Positions 56,258 to 64,000 of a stretch of 64,000 nt of DNA are shown here, one piece after another. Made by a program: the position numbers and the translations under genes. How positions within the stretch are numbered: position 1 is the stretch's first letter; each line of letters begins with the position of its first letter. The notes beneath the pieces are model-generated. The model made no database searches. It was given only the letters and a program-made list of their open reading frames with translations, and was not told the origin of the DNA. This DNA comes from CAZTQN01 sp964615765. GTDB taxonomy: Bacteria > Planctomycetota > Phycisphaerae > Phycisphaerales > UBA1924. The stretch spans positions 23,649 to 87,648 of the forward strand of contig CAZTQN010000013.1 of assembly GCA_964615765.1 (NCBI GenBank), written 5' to 3'.

Positions 56258-58240
56258 TCAGAACAAAATCGTCGCCACGAAGTGCACCCGGCTCGACCCG
56301 TCCTTCACGTTCAAGCCCGGCGTCCGAATCTCCTCGAGCGCCACGCCCCAGTCCAGCCGGAGCGTCAGGTTCCGCTTGAACACCAGATCGACCCCAACCC
56401 CCGTCCCCACAAGCGTCTCGTTCTGTTCGCCCGCAAGCCGGTCGCTGTTCTCCGCCCGACCCACGTCCAAGAACGCTTTCAGCACCAGGTCCCAATCCGC
56501 CCGGCCGTACGCCTGGCTCGGCTGCCACCGGAACGGCTGACCGAACAGCATCCCCGGCGTGGGGTCAATCCCGAGCGCCTGCGGCAGGTGCAGCCGGTAC
56601 TCGACCGACCCCAGCGCGACCGTGTCCCCCGCCACCGCAGACTCGGGATAACCACGCACCGTGTACAACCCGCCCGCCACCTGCTGCAGGTTCGGAATCA
56701 GCCGCGAATCGAACGCGTACTGCCCGCGCGTCGAGACGGCGATCTCGTGCGCCAGCGTGCCGCCCGCGTTCGGGTCGCCGAAGCGATCCCCCATGATCAG
56801 GGGTTCGAGGTAGAAGGACTGGTAGAGATCCCACACGAACAGGGTGAAGTCGTCGTTGCGTCGGCCGCTGAAGTTGCTGACGTCGGTATCGACGGCGTCG
56901 GAGGCGTTGAACTCGAACCCCAGCCGCGCGTCGGTGGTGGCGGTCTCGCCGCGGCGCTCGAGGCGCACGGCGACGTTGGGGATGAGGAAGTCGGCCTCGG
57001 CGGTCTGGGTCGTCAGCGTCGGGTTGGTCGTTTCCACGCCGAAGAAGCGGACGCCGCCGATCGCGTCGACGAACCAGTCGCGGTGCTGATAGATGTTGGC
57101 GGTGAGTTCACCGCCGGCGGTGTAGCTCTCGCCCTCGAAGTCCTGCCCTTGGGCCCCGACGTCGGAGGCGCGGAACTCGCTCCAGTTGCCGTAGATCCGC
57201 CCGCGGAGCCAATCACCCCAGAGCGGGCGCTCGTACGAGCCGGCGAAGGCGTGCGTCTTGTCGAAGCTCGCGGTGAGGTAGTCCAGCGACAGGATGTCGT
57301 CGGACGAGGTGAGCTGGTTGTGCACGAAGCCGAACCGCTCGCGCCACTCCTCGGTCTGCCGCGTGCCGGTGTTGGAGACCTGGAAGTACACATACCACGG
57401 CTTGATCTCGCTGACGAGATAGTCCAGCGTGACGCCGCGTTCGCCTTGGCCCGGCGAGATGGCGGTATCGACCCGCCGTCCCGGGTGCCGGTTGAGGCGG
57501 AAGACGTAGTCGTCGATCAACTGCTTGCTGATGACGTCGGTGCGCTCGGGGTCGTCCTCTTCAAACGCCTGCACCGGCGAGAGCTCGGCGATGCGGTCGT
57601 GCTTGGGCGAGTCGATGCGCTGGTCTTCCGGCAAGCGCTCGCCGAAGGCCAGCGTGCGGACCGCCTCGATCCGCGCGACCTGCACCAGCAGCGTGAGCTG
57701 CGTCTGCCCGCGACGGAGGTCGCGCCCCCACGCCGGGTCGGTCTCGCCCGGCTCGCCAAACTCCGTGCGCAGCGGCACGATGCGCACGCCGACCACGCCC
57801 AGCTCGTTCATGCGTCGGACGACGGCCTTGGCGATCTCTTCCAGCGCGCGGGACGTGAACTTGGACTTGGGACGCAGCCCGATGTCCTCCAGCGGGAACA
57901 TCTCGATCTCGAGCCCGGGCGAGGGGGCGACGTACCCCTCGGCGACGCGCCCGAGCGCGACCTCGGCCTGCATCAGGTCATCGATCGAGGGCAGTTCGGG
58001 GTGGTCCTGCTCGTAGCGCACGCGCAGGCGGCTGACGGTGATGCGCGGGGTTTCGTCGTCCGCTTCCGCCGTGCCCGCGTCGCGGTTCGGGTCGGGCGGC
58101 GTGAACTCGGGGCGGCCGATCTCCGGCTGCCCGCGCTCGGCGCGACCGGGCTCGGCCCGCTGGATCTGCGCATGGGCCTGCCCCGCCGCCGCGACCAGCG
58201 CGGCGATCGCGGCCGCCGCGATCACGGGCTTCGACACCAT
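56258..58240 (-). CDS. TpsB outer-membrane transporter (ShlB/FhaC/HecB family)
   Basis: The ATG at 58240 has AGGAGG nine bases upstream and gives a signal peptide ending near AHA-Q. After a Pro/Asp-rich linker come POTRA-like domains (RITVSRLRVRYEQ, and RRMNELGVVGVRIVPL) and a C-terminal beta-barrel with VRGY at residues 528-531 in GGLYTVRGYPESAV, the hallmark of TpsB transporters. The barrel ends in the short aromatic strand VHFVATILF. It threads the adjacent TpsA protein through the outer membrane. Length 660 is above the usual 550-600 because of the long N-terminal region. This supports a true outer membrane in the organism. Confidence 0.93.
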   Translation of the reverse strand: MVSKPVIAAAAIAALVAAAGQAHAQIQRAEPGRAERGQPEIGRPEFTPPDPNRDAGTAEADDETPRITVSRLRVRYEQDHPELPSIDDLMQAEVALGRVAEGYVAPSPGLEIEMFPLEDIGLRPKSKFTSRALEEIAKAVVRRMNELGVVGVRIVPLRTEFGEPGETDPAWGRDLRRGQTQLTLLVQVARIEAVRTLAFGERLPEDQRIDSPKHDRIAELSPVQAFEEDDPERTDVISKQLIDDYVFRLNRHPGRRVDTAISPGQGERGVTLDYLVSEIKPWYVYFQVSNTGTRQTEEWRERFGFVHNQLTSSDDILSLDYLTASFDKTHAFAGSYERPLWGDWLRGRIYGNWSEFRASDVGAQGQDFEGESYTAGGELTANIYQHRDWFVDAIGGVRFFGVETTNPTLTTQTAEADFLIPNVAVRLERRGETATTDARLGFEFNASDAVDTDVSNFSGRRNDDFTLFVWDLYQSFYLEPLIMGDRFGDPNAGGTLAHEIAVSTRGQYAFDSRLIPNLQQVAGGLYTVRGYPESAVAGDTVALGSVEYRLHLPQALGIDPTPGMLFGQPFRWQPSQAYGRADWDLVLKAFLDVGRAENSDRLAGEQNETLVGTGVGVDLVFKRNLTLRLDWGVALEEIRTPGLNVKDGSSRVHFVATILF

Positions 58241-58453
58241 CCGCCATCCTCCTTGTGCACGCGCGTCCGTCATGCCGCCTCCGCTCGACCCCACCACCTG
58301 GGCACCATCCGGGTGCGATCCATTATCGGTCTGTCGCCGCCAATGCCGGTTATCGCTCTCGACACCAGCGCCGGTCGGGGGCAACGATACCCGATCGGAC
58401 CCCTCCCGTGGTGCCCGACTCACCGGGGCCGAGGGGGGGTGCCAGCCGCGGTG

Positions 58454-59710
58454 TTACCGGACCCGAAGCAAGGGCGGGGGGTCGAGCAGGGCCGACAGGC
58501 GCGTCCGGATGGTGCCGCCGCGGCGTGGGCCCGTGGCGACCGAACCTTCGCCCGCCAAGGGCGCGTCGAAGACGGGCAGGACGCCGATGTCGGCGTTGCC
58601 GGCGTCGCGCCGTTCCGCGGGGAGCGCGGCCGCGCCGCCGGGGCCAAATCGACCAACCCCCAGGCCTTGGCCGTGCTGGTCGATCATCTTCAGAATGGAC
58701 TCGGCCCGCGGTTCGGGCCCGTCGGCGGGCGGGACGCCGTCGAGCAGGAATACGGATTGCGGCCCCTGTGTCGGCGTTGCGCGGGCTTGCTCGATGGCCC
58801 CCCACTCCGCGCTGGTCGGCAGGCGACCGCCGACCGCCGCGGCGAGCAGCAGCGCGACCGACGGCGGGATGTGCTGGATGCCCTGATCCGCACTGCCGGG
58901 GCCGGCCGGCTCAAGCATGGCCCGGTCGGCGTCGCCCGGCTGGCTCCAAGACCATGTCCACGGACCCTGCCGCGCGTCAAACGCGGGCGGCACGGGCGGC
59001 ATCAGCCGGCGCAGTTCCGGCTCGGCGTACTGGGCCCGGACCGCGCCGATCGCCTCGCGCACCGTCATCGGGCGGCGCAGCACATAGATCGCCCGCGTCT
59101 CGCCGCCTTGGTCTGACACCGGCACGCGCTCGAACTCCAGGGCCGTCGCGCGACTGCCGGGCGCGACCGGCTCGAAGCGGGCCAGCAGCGGAGCCGTGCT
59201 CGCCCCGACGGCCCCCCTCACCCGCTGGGCGGCGGGGCTGGGGTTCGGCGTTGTCTGCGCCACGCGCCAGATACCCGTGAGCGCCGGGCCGGACTGGCCC
59301 AGGTCGTCGACACCCGCGGTTTCGCCCGCGAGCACGCGCTCGATGCCCGCGTGCAGCCGCGCGACTTCGCCCAGGAACGCGATGCCGCCCGGCAGGGCCC
59401 GCGACTCGGCGATGAACGATCGCGCGGCGTCGGCGAGCAGTTCGTCGGTCATCCCCGGCGAGCGGACGCGCTCGCGCAGCCCCAGCACCAGCGCGTTGTA
59501 CCGGGCCCGCGGCTCATCGACCGTGATCGGGCGCGACGGCGCGGTGGTTGGTGCCGTGGTCGGCGCGGGAGTCGGCACACCGTCGGGCTGGGCGGCGAGC
59601 GTCGGGATGGCGGTGAAGGCCACGAGTGCGAACGCGGCGAGCGGGGCCAGCCGCGACGGCGCGGGCGTGCGCGTCGTGCCGGGCGTGACGATGGGGCTGG
59701 CGGTGGTCAT
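58454..59710 (-). CDS. Exported protein with degenerate FGE-sulfatase-like signature
   Basis: A leader with a hydrophobic stretch (LAPLAAFALVAFTAIPTLAAQ) precedes a Pro/Thr-rich linker. The core includes YVLRRPMTVREAIGAVRAQY and HIPPSVALLLAAAVGGRLPTSAEWGAIEQAR, which resemble the FGE-sulfatase/SUMF1 pattern (E-V-T-x-x-x-Y, then a helix and G-R-L-P-T-x-A-E-W-E), but the family's other conserved residues are not obvious, so it may be a degenerate, non-catalytic relative. Residues 30-200 are helical and unrecognised. It is upstream of the TpsB gene on the same strand with a 213-base gap, so joint expression is possible but unproved. Confidence 0.6.
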   Translation of the reverse strand: MTTASPIVTPGTTRTPAPSRLAPLAAFALVAFTAIPTLAAQPDGVPTPAPTTAPTTAPSRPITVDEPRARYNALVLGLRERVRSPGMTDELLADAARSFIAESRALPGGIAFLGEVARLHAGIERVLAGETAGVDDLGQSGPALTGIWRVAQTTPNPSPAAQRVRGAVGASTAPLLARFEPVAPGSRATALEFERVPVSDQGGETRAIYVLRRPMTVREAIGAVRAQYAEPELRRLMPPVPPAFDARQGPWTWSWSQPGDADRAMLEPAGPGSADQGIQHIPPSVALLLAAAVGGRLPTSAEWGAIEQARATPTQGPQSVFLLDGVPPADGPEPRAESILKMIDQHGQGLGVGRFGPGGAAALPAERRDAGNADIGVLPVFDAPLAGEGSVATGPRRGGTIRTRLSALLDPPPLLRVR

Positions 59711-59785
59711 ACCTGCTCGTACACTAGCGTCCGCCCGGGGCGATGCGCGATCCGCGCCCGCGGGCGCACCGGGGAACGCGCCATC

Positions 59786-60808
59786 ATGCTTCGACTGCTT
59801 CATGTCGGTCTGGGTCCGCTGGGTCGGTTGATCGCGGCCGACGCCGCCAAACGCCGCATCGCCACCATCGTTGACGCCGTCGACATCGATCCCGCCATCG
59901 CCGGCAAACCCTTGAGCGCCGTCGTGCCCGAGACGGCGGGCGCCGGCGGCGACCAGGTCATCGTCCGCGCGTCGCTCGAACAGATCACCGACGCATCGCG
60001 CTACGACGCGGCGATCCTCACCACCTCGAGCGACCTGGCCCGCTGCGCCCCGTCGCTGCGGTCGCTCATCGCGCTGGGGCTGCCGATCGTTTCGACGTGC
60101 GAGGAGCTTCTGTTCCCGCGCCTGCGGCACGCGGCCCTGGCGGAAGAACTGCACGCCGCGTGCGTGCGCTCCGGCGCCCGCGTGCTCGGCACGGGCGTCA
60201 ATCCCGGCTTTCTGATGGACACTTTGCCGGTGGCGGCGACGGCGGTGTGCCGCGACATCCGCAGCGCCCGCATCTACCGCATCCAGGACGCCACCACGCG
60301 GCGCGTGCCGTTCCAGCAGAAAATCGGCGCCGGGCTCGATGACGAGGCCTTCGCCCGCAAGGTGCGCGAGGGCACACTGCGCCACGTCGGGCTCGGCGAG
60401 AGCCTGCACTTTGTCGCGCATTACCTCGGGCTGAACGTCGCCGACTGGGACGAAACCATTGAGCCCGTCAAGGCGACGCGCCCGCTGGAGTGCGCCCTCG
60501 GACGCATCCCCGTCGGCACGGCGGCGGGTGTGCGCCAGGTCGCACGCGGTTGGGCCCGCGGGGCGCGGCGCGAGGATGCGCCCGTCATCCAACTGGAGTT
60601 CCAGGCCGCCATCGGCCAGGCCGACCCGCACGACCGCGTGCACCTCGACAGCGACCCGCCGATCGACCTCATCATCAAGGGCGGCGTGCACGGGGACGTC
60701 GCGACCAGCGCGATCACGCTCAACGCGGTGCCGGCGCTCAAGGCGGCGTCGCCGGGCCTGCACACGATGGCGACCGTGCCGCTGGTGCGCTGCGTGCGCC
60801 CCGGGTGA
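59786..60808 (+). CDS. DapB-like NAD(P)-dependent amino-acid dehydrogenase
   Basis: The 340-residue protein starts LLHVGLGPLGRLIAAD, a dinucleotide-binding glycine loop, and has LTTSSDLARCAPSL, STCEELLFPRL and VLGTGVNPGFLMDTLP, which are the order and motifs of the dihydrodipicolinate reductase-like 2,4-diaminopentanoate dehydrogenase group. The C-terminal half ends in ALNAVPALKAASPGLHTMATVP. Substrate is not certain; the true DapB length is shorter (about 270). It is the first of two co-directional genes, with 39 bases to murQ. Confidence 0.8.
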   Translation: MLRLLHVGLGPLGRLIAADAAKRRIATIVDAVDIDPAIAGKPLSAVVPETAGAGGDQVIVRASLEQITDASRYDAAILTTSSDLARCAPSLRSLIALGLPIVSTCEELLFPRLRHAALAEELHAACVRSGARVLGTGVNPGFLMDTLPVAATAVCRDIRSARIYRIQDATTRRVPFQQKIGAGLDDEAFARKVREGTLRHVGLGESLHFVAHYLGLNVADWDETIEPVKATRPLECALGRIPVGTAAGVRQVARGWARGARREDAPVIQLEFQAAIGQADPHDRVHLDSDPPIDLIIKGGVHGDVATSAITLNAVPALKAASPGLHTMATVPLVRCVRPG

Positions 60809-60847
60809 AGTGAAACGACCGCCTCGCGCACTCACGGAACGACCCGC

Positions 60848-61690
60848 ATGCTTCCGGACCGCTCGCACATTCTGACCGAGCAGCGCAACCCGCGGTCGAT
60901 GGGTCTGCACGCGATGTCGGTGCGCGAGTGCGTGGAACTCATCAACCGCGAGGACCAGACGGTCATCGACGCCGTGCGCGACGCGACGCCGGCGCTGACG
61001 GCGTTCATCACCGACCTGGTGCCGCGGTTCGCACGCGGCGGGCGGCTGATCTACCTCGGCGCGGGCACGTCCGGACGCCTGGGCGTGCTCGATGCGAGCG
61101 AGTGCCCGCCGACGTTTCATACCGATCCCGGCCGCGTCGTCGGCATCATCGCGGGCGGCGACTCGGCCCTGCGCCGCTCGAGCGAGGGCAAGGAAGATGA
61201 CCCGCGCGGGGCCGCGTCGGAACTCGCGGCGCTGGCGCTGACGTCCGACGACGCCGTGCTGGGCATCGCGGCCGGCGGGACCACGCCGTACGTCCTCGGC
61301 GCGCTGACGATCGCGAAAGCCGCGGCGGCTCCGCTGACGGGGCTCATGACCTGCGCCCCGGTGCCGCGACCGGCGGACTGCGATCACCTCATCACGCTCG
61401 CGACCGGCCCGGAAGTGCTGACGGGCTCGACGCGCATGAAGGCCGGCAGCGCGACGAAGATGGCGCTGAACATCATCTCGACGACACTGATGGTGCAGAC
61501 CGGGCGGGTGTACGAGAACCTGATGATCGACCTGCGCGCGACCAACAGCAAACTGCGCGACCGCGCGACCCGGATCGTCATGGCCCTGACGGGCACGCCG
61601 CGGGATGCGGCGCTGGACCTGCTGGATCGGGCGGGGGGGAGTGTGAAGGCGGCGCTGGCGCTGCACGGCACGACCGGTCGGGGATCGTGA
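60848..61690 (+). CDS. murQ: N-acetylmuramic acid 6-phosphate etherase
   Basis: The 280-residue protein has the SIS fold of MurQ: TEQRNPRSMGL at the start, LIYLGAGTSGRLGVLDASECPPTF with the catalytic Glu, GIIAGGDSALRRSSEGKED, GIAAGGTTPYVLGAL, LATGPEVLTGSTRMKAGSATKMALN and NLMIDLRATNSKLRDRATRI, all conserved. It cleaves the lactyl ether of MurNAc-6-phosphate to give GlcNAc-6-phosphate for peptidoglycan recycling or use. It follows the DapB-like gene on the same strand with 39 bases between them. It is slightly shorter than the usual 300 residues, owing to a shorter C-terminus. Confidence 0.95.
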   Translation: MLPDRSHILTEQRNPRSMGLHAMSVRECVELINREDQTVIDAVRDATPALTAFITDLVPRFARGGRLIYLGAGTSGRLGVLDASECPPTFHTDPGRVVGIIAGGDSALRRSSEGKEDDPRGAASELAALALTSDDAVLGIAAGGTTPYVLGALTIAKAAAAPLTGLMTCAPVPRPADCDHLITLATGPEVLTGSTRMKAGSATKMALNIISTTLMVQTGRVYENLMIDLRATNSKLRDRATRIVMALTGTPRDAALDLLDRAGGSVKAALALHGTTGRGS

Positions 61691-61722
61691 TGCCGATCAG
61701 GGCAACCCGGCACAAAGCGGGA

Positions 61723-62052
61723 TCAGTTTGAAGGATCCCCGGCAACCAGGATCGCCTCGATATCGCGAGCGCCGTGCAACACACGCATGATCGTGACTGT
61801 TCTCCGCTCGGCAACGTACAGCACGACATACCACCGGAAACCGTCCACAGTGATGCTTCGGTACGCCTTCATGCCCGGCTCTCCATGGTGCCACGGGCGT
61901 CCGGCATGGGGCATGCGCTTTAGGAACTCAACAGTGTTTCGAAGGCCGAGAATGAAACCGTCCGCCGCCTTGGGGCTTCGTTGCAGAAGGTAAACGCGAA
62001 TCTCCTCAACATCGGCGTCCGCCGCCGGCGAGATTTCCGCGCGGTATTTCAT
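61723..62052 (-). CDS. RelE/ParE-family toxin
   Basis: The 109-residue protein starts KYRAEISPAADADVEEIRVYL, the first strand and helix of the RelE/ParE fold, has PHAGRPW and KAYRSITVDGFRWYVVLYV, and ends TIMRVLHGARDIEAI, the family's final strand-helix. ParE-type members inhibit gyrase and RelE types cut mRNA; which applies is not clear. Its start overlaps the stop of the upstream antitoxin-like gene by four bases (62049-62052), the usual order and coupling for this type of toxin-antitoxin pair. Confidence 0.88.
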   Translation of the reverse strand: MKYRAEISPAADADVEEIRVYLLQRSPKAADGFILGLRNTVEFLKRMPHAGRPWHHGEPGMKAYRSITVDGFRWYVVLYVAERRTVTIMRVLHGARDIEAILVAGDPSN

Positions 62053-62366
62053 CCGACCCGCCGCGCTCGGGGCGGACGCGCATGGTTGCTCGCGAGTTTG
62101 CGGGCCCAGTAGTCGGCATCCATAGGAAGAGGCGGGCCGGACTGCTCGCCTTCGCGAATGAGACGGTTGATGTGACGCCGGGCCGCGAGCACGGCCCGCT
62201 TGTCCTCTTCCACGACATGGCGCAGGTAGTCGGCGACGCTGTCAAAGCCCCCGCTCTTGACGCGAGCGCGAACAAAGCCGCGGAGCGCCCGAGGCACCTC
62301 AAAGGTTTCGACGCCTGGCGCGGCAGTGCTTCGCGAAGGCCGTTGACGCGTGAGCTTCTTGGGCAT
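62049..62366 (-). CDS. ParD-like antitoxin
   Basis: From the ATG at 62366 the 105-residue product has a basic N-terminus and FEVPRALRGFVRARVKSGGFDSVADYLRHVVEED, the ribbon-helix-helix plus dimer helix pattern of ParD/CC2985-type antitoxins, followed by an acidic-to-basic C-terminus that would wrap the toxin. The four-base overlap with the toxin start supports joint translation. A long open frame that extends this upstream into the GH15 gene is out of frame with it and not real. It should bind its own promoter together with the toxin. Confidence 0.85.
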   Translation of the reverse strand: MPKKLTRQRPSRSTAAPGVETFEVPRALRGFVRARVKSGGFDSVADYLRHVVEEDKRAVLAARRHINRLIREGEQSGPPLPMDADYWARKLASNHARPPRARRVG

Positions 62367-62383
62367 GGCCAACTTTACGCGCG

Positions 62384-64000
62384 TCACGCCACCCCAAGAT
62401 CCTCGAACACGCCCGGCGAGTTGGCTTCCGCGACCAGTTTCTCGTGCTTGCGGAGGTACTCGACCACCGCCGTCACCACCGTCGCGTGGCTCCATGTCAG
62501 CGGGCTCACGCTGATGGGCGCGCCGGTGTACGGGTGGTACTGCTCGGCGAGCACGCCCGAAGTGTGGGCCCGGGCCGCGGTCCATTCGAGGATCGGGAGC
62601 GCCTCGCGCAGTTCTTCCGGCGTGCGGGCCAGCGCGATGATGTGCTGCGCGTGCCACAGGGTGCAGATGATCCACGGGTTGCCGGGGACCTTGTCGATGT
62701 CGTCGCGTTCGACCATGTGGTAGTAGTCGCGCTCGTAGCGGGCGCACCCGCCGACGTCGGTCTTGACCCACAGGCGGTCGCGCAGCGACTTCATCTCGGC
62801 CATCACCATCGGGTTGCCGGGGCGGAGCGCGCCGAAGGCCCACAGGGCGTAGTTGGCGCTGTCGCGCGTCATGTCGAGGCGGTACGCGCCGACCTTGGGC
62901 GGCGGGCCGTCGCCCGGCTTGTTGCCGACGATCATCGGCTTTTCCGGCGTCTTGGCGGCCCCGCGCGCGTCGGGCGTCCCGCCCGCGTCGTCGATCGGCG
63001 TCGCCATCCGTGCGAAGCGGTTGTGCTCCGGGTGCCAGAGGTGGGTGACCATCGCGTCGCGCATGCGATCGGCGGCCGCCTGCATCTCTTCGGCGCGCTC
63101 GACGTCGCCGAAGTCGCGCGCGAACGCCGCCGCCGCGCCGAGCGCGCCGACCGTCGCCGCCACCGTGAACGTGTGCACGCCGCGCCGCTCCTCCCACAAA
63201 TCCCAACTGCTCCGCGGCAGGCCGTTGGAGTCGACGTGCTTCATCATCCACGCCGCCGGCTGGGCCACCAGCGGGTTGTACAGCGGCTTGACGAACTCGA
63301 CGTCGCGGAAGGTCTCGAAGTGCAGGCGCAGCGCCCACAGCACCAGCGCCGTCTCGTCCTGCTGGATCGGCAGCACCTGCTTGCCCTGAAGCACCCACGG
63401 GTGCCACGAACTCGCCAGGTGCCCCTGCGGCGTGTACTTGTGCAGGAAGTACCCGTTCTTGTTGATCACGCGCGAGCAGTAGCGGAAGAAGTTTCGGCTC
63501 AGCTCGCTCTGACCCGTCAGGATCAGCGCCTGGGCCACCAGCGCGCCGTCACGCGGCCAGCAGTATGCGTAGTGGTCGCCCGCGAAGTGGCTGATGTCGC
63601 TGTCCGTCGCCGCGATGATCGCGCCGCGGTTGTCGACGTTGGTCCGCAGGATCAACTGGCTGCGCGAGAACAGGTCGCGCACGGACGCGGGCAGCACCGC
63701 GGTGTCCGCCGTCTCCTTCCGCAGCCACAGGCGCCAGTACGCCTCGGTGCGGATGGCGAGCTTGTCAACGCCCTTGGTTTGGATGACGCGGTTGAGCTCG
63801 CGCACGCGTTCGTAGCTCTCGCCGCAGGCCATCCAGATGACGGCGTGCGTCTCGCCCGCGGCGGGCACGCTGAGGTTGATCCCGACGGTCGCGTCGACGC
63901 TGCCCTGGCTGATGGCGTTACGCCCGAGCTCGCCGTCTTCCGCGTCGCGCCAGGTGCCCTCGGCCCCGCCGACGCGCTTGGTGCCGATCGCCCAGTGGTC
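62384..64000 (-). CDS. GH15-like glycosidase, cut by the window end
   Basis: The open frame runs to the end of the window without a start, so the N-terminus lies beyond 64000. The visible 538 residues include WAIGTKRVGG and ISQGSVDATVGINLSVP near the edge, HFAGDHYAYCWPRDGALVAQAL, the (alpha/alpha)6 barrel helices, SSWDLWEERRGVHTFTVAATVGALGAAAAFARDFG and a final PLTWSHATVVTAV block, which match glucoamylase-type GH15 glycoside hydrolases. It should release glucose or related sugars from the ends of alpha-glucans or trehalose-like substrates. It is upstream of the toxin-antitoxin pair on the same strand, with 17 bases between. Confidence 0.88.
   Translation of the reverse strand, partial: DHWAIGTKRVGGAEGTWRDAEDGELGRNAISQGSVDATVGINLSVPAAGETHAVIWMACGESYERVRELNRVIQTKGVDKLAIRTEAYWRLWLRKETADTAVLPASVRDLFSRSQLILRTNVDNRGAIIAATDSDISHFAGDHYAYCWPRDGALVAQALILTGQSELSRNFFRYCSRVINKNGYFLHKYTPQGHLASSWHPWVLQGKQVLPIQQDETALVLWALRLHFETFRDVEFVKPLYNPLVAQPAAWMMKHVDSNGLPRSSWDLWEERRGVHTFTVAATVGALGAAAAFARDFGDVERAEEMQAAADRMRDAMVTHLWHPEHNRFARMATPIDDAGGTPDARGAAKTPEKPMIVGNKPGDGPPPKVGAYRLDMTRDSANYALWAFGALRPGNPMVMAEMKSLRDRLWVKTDVGGCARYERDYYHMVERDDIDKVPGNPWIICTLWHAQHIIALARTPEELREALPILEWTAARAHTSGVLAEQYHPYTGAPISVSPLTWSHATVVTAVVEYLRKHEKLVAEANSPGVFEDLGVA

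Noticed and set aside
56282..59116. A 944-residue plus-strand frame opposite tpsB and the FGE-like gene
   Set aside because: No domain or start signal; the opposite strand holds complete TpsB motifs.
61719..61739. Inverted repeat GGGATC/GATCCC near the toxin stop as a shared terminator of murQ and the toxin
   Set aside because: The stem is short, the loop long and there is no T tract; it overlaps the toxin coding end.

Overview
The window is GC-rich (visibly well over 65 percent), gene-dense bacterial chromosome. Several traits point to a planctomycete of the Phycisphaerae/Phycisphaerales type. These are a secreted enzyme ending in a GC-type dockerin pair, three exported proteins with PEP-CTERM-like tails in which a Pro-rich motif precedes a hydrophobic stretch and an Arg cluster, membrane proteins carrying zinc ribbons, and many Ala/Pro/Lys-rich extensions on otherwise conserved proteins. 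The assignment is inferred from gene content; no rRNA is present.

Layout. 1-4.1 kb: a membrane-anchored, catalytically degenerate GspE-like ATPase followed by a CvpA-like membrane protein. 4.1-9.1 kb: a DUF2325-like protein, an exported beta-propeller and a dockerin-bearing 5'-nucleotidase. 9.2-17.2 kb: a sensor-domain protein without a DNA-binding domain, an ABC exporter, an exported PEP-CTERM-like protein, an M32 carboxypeptidase, two small membrane proteins and a GT87 mannosyltransferase. 17.2-23.4 kb: Dps, tRNA-Ser, QueD, a flavodoxin-like oxidoreductase, an exported hydrolase-like protein, tRNA-Ile, a pseudopilin and two tandem bactofilins, the second with a zinc ribbon. 23.4-29.2 kb: a minus-strand housekeeping cluster transcribed in the order tRNA-Gln, glmU-like, prs, rplY, pth, rpsF, ssb, rplI. 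rpsR is missing from its usual place, and several of the proteins carry low-complexity tails. 29.5-35.8 kb: a class V aminotransferase, carB with in-frame repeat-encoded insertions, a GNAT acetyltransferase and tRNA-Arg.

35.8-39.1 kb is an overlapping three-gene operon (methyltransferase, FAD oxidoreductase, type III polyketide synthase) that looks like a compact secondary-metabolite pathway. 39.1-49.0 kb holds Aat, FAH hydrolase, hydroxyacyl-CoA dehydrogenase, an exported metzincin-like protease, a small lipoprotein, a TPR protein, RecX and an AI-2E-type permease. 49.0-59.7 kb is a two-partner secretion locus: a 2369-residue TpsA exoprotein, its TpsB outer-membrane transporter and an exported protein with a degenerate FGE-sulfatase-like signature. 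59.8-64 kb carries a DapB-like dehydrogenase, MurQ, a ParD/RelE-type toxin-antitoxin pair and a GH15-like glycosidase cut by the window end.

The observations most worth following are the AGTGGCGG octamer family that fills the ssb-rplI gap and has also entered carB twice in frame, the pseudo-ATPase GspE, the type III PKS operon, and the TPS locus. No CRISPR array, prophage or insertion sequence was seen.
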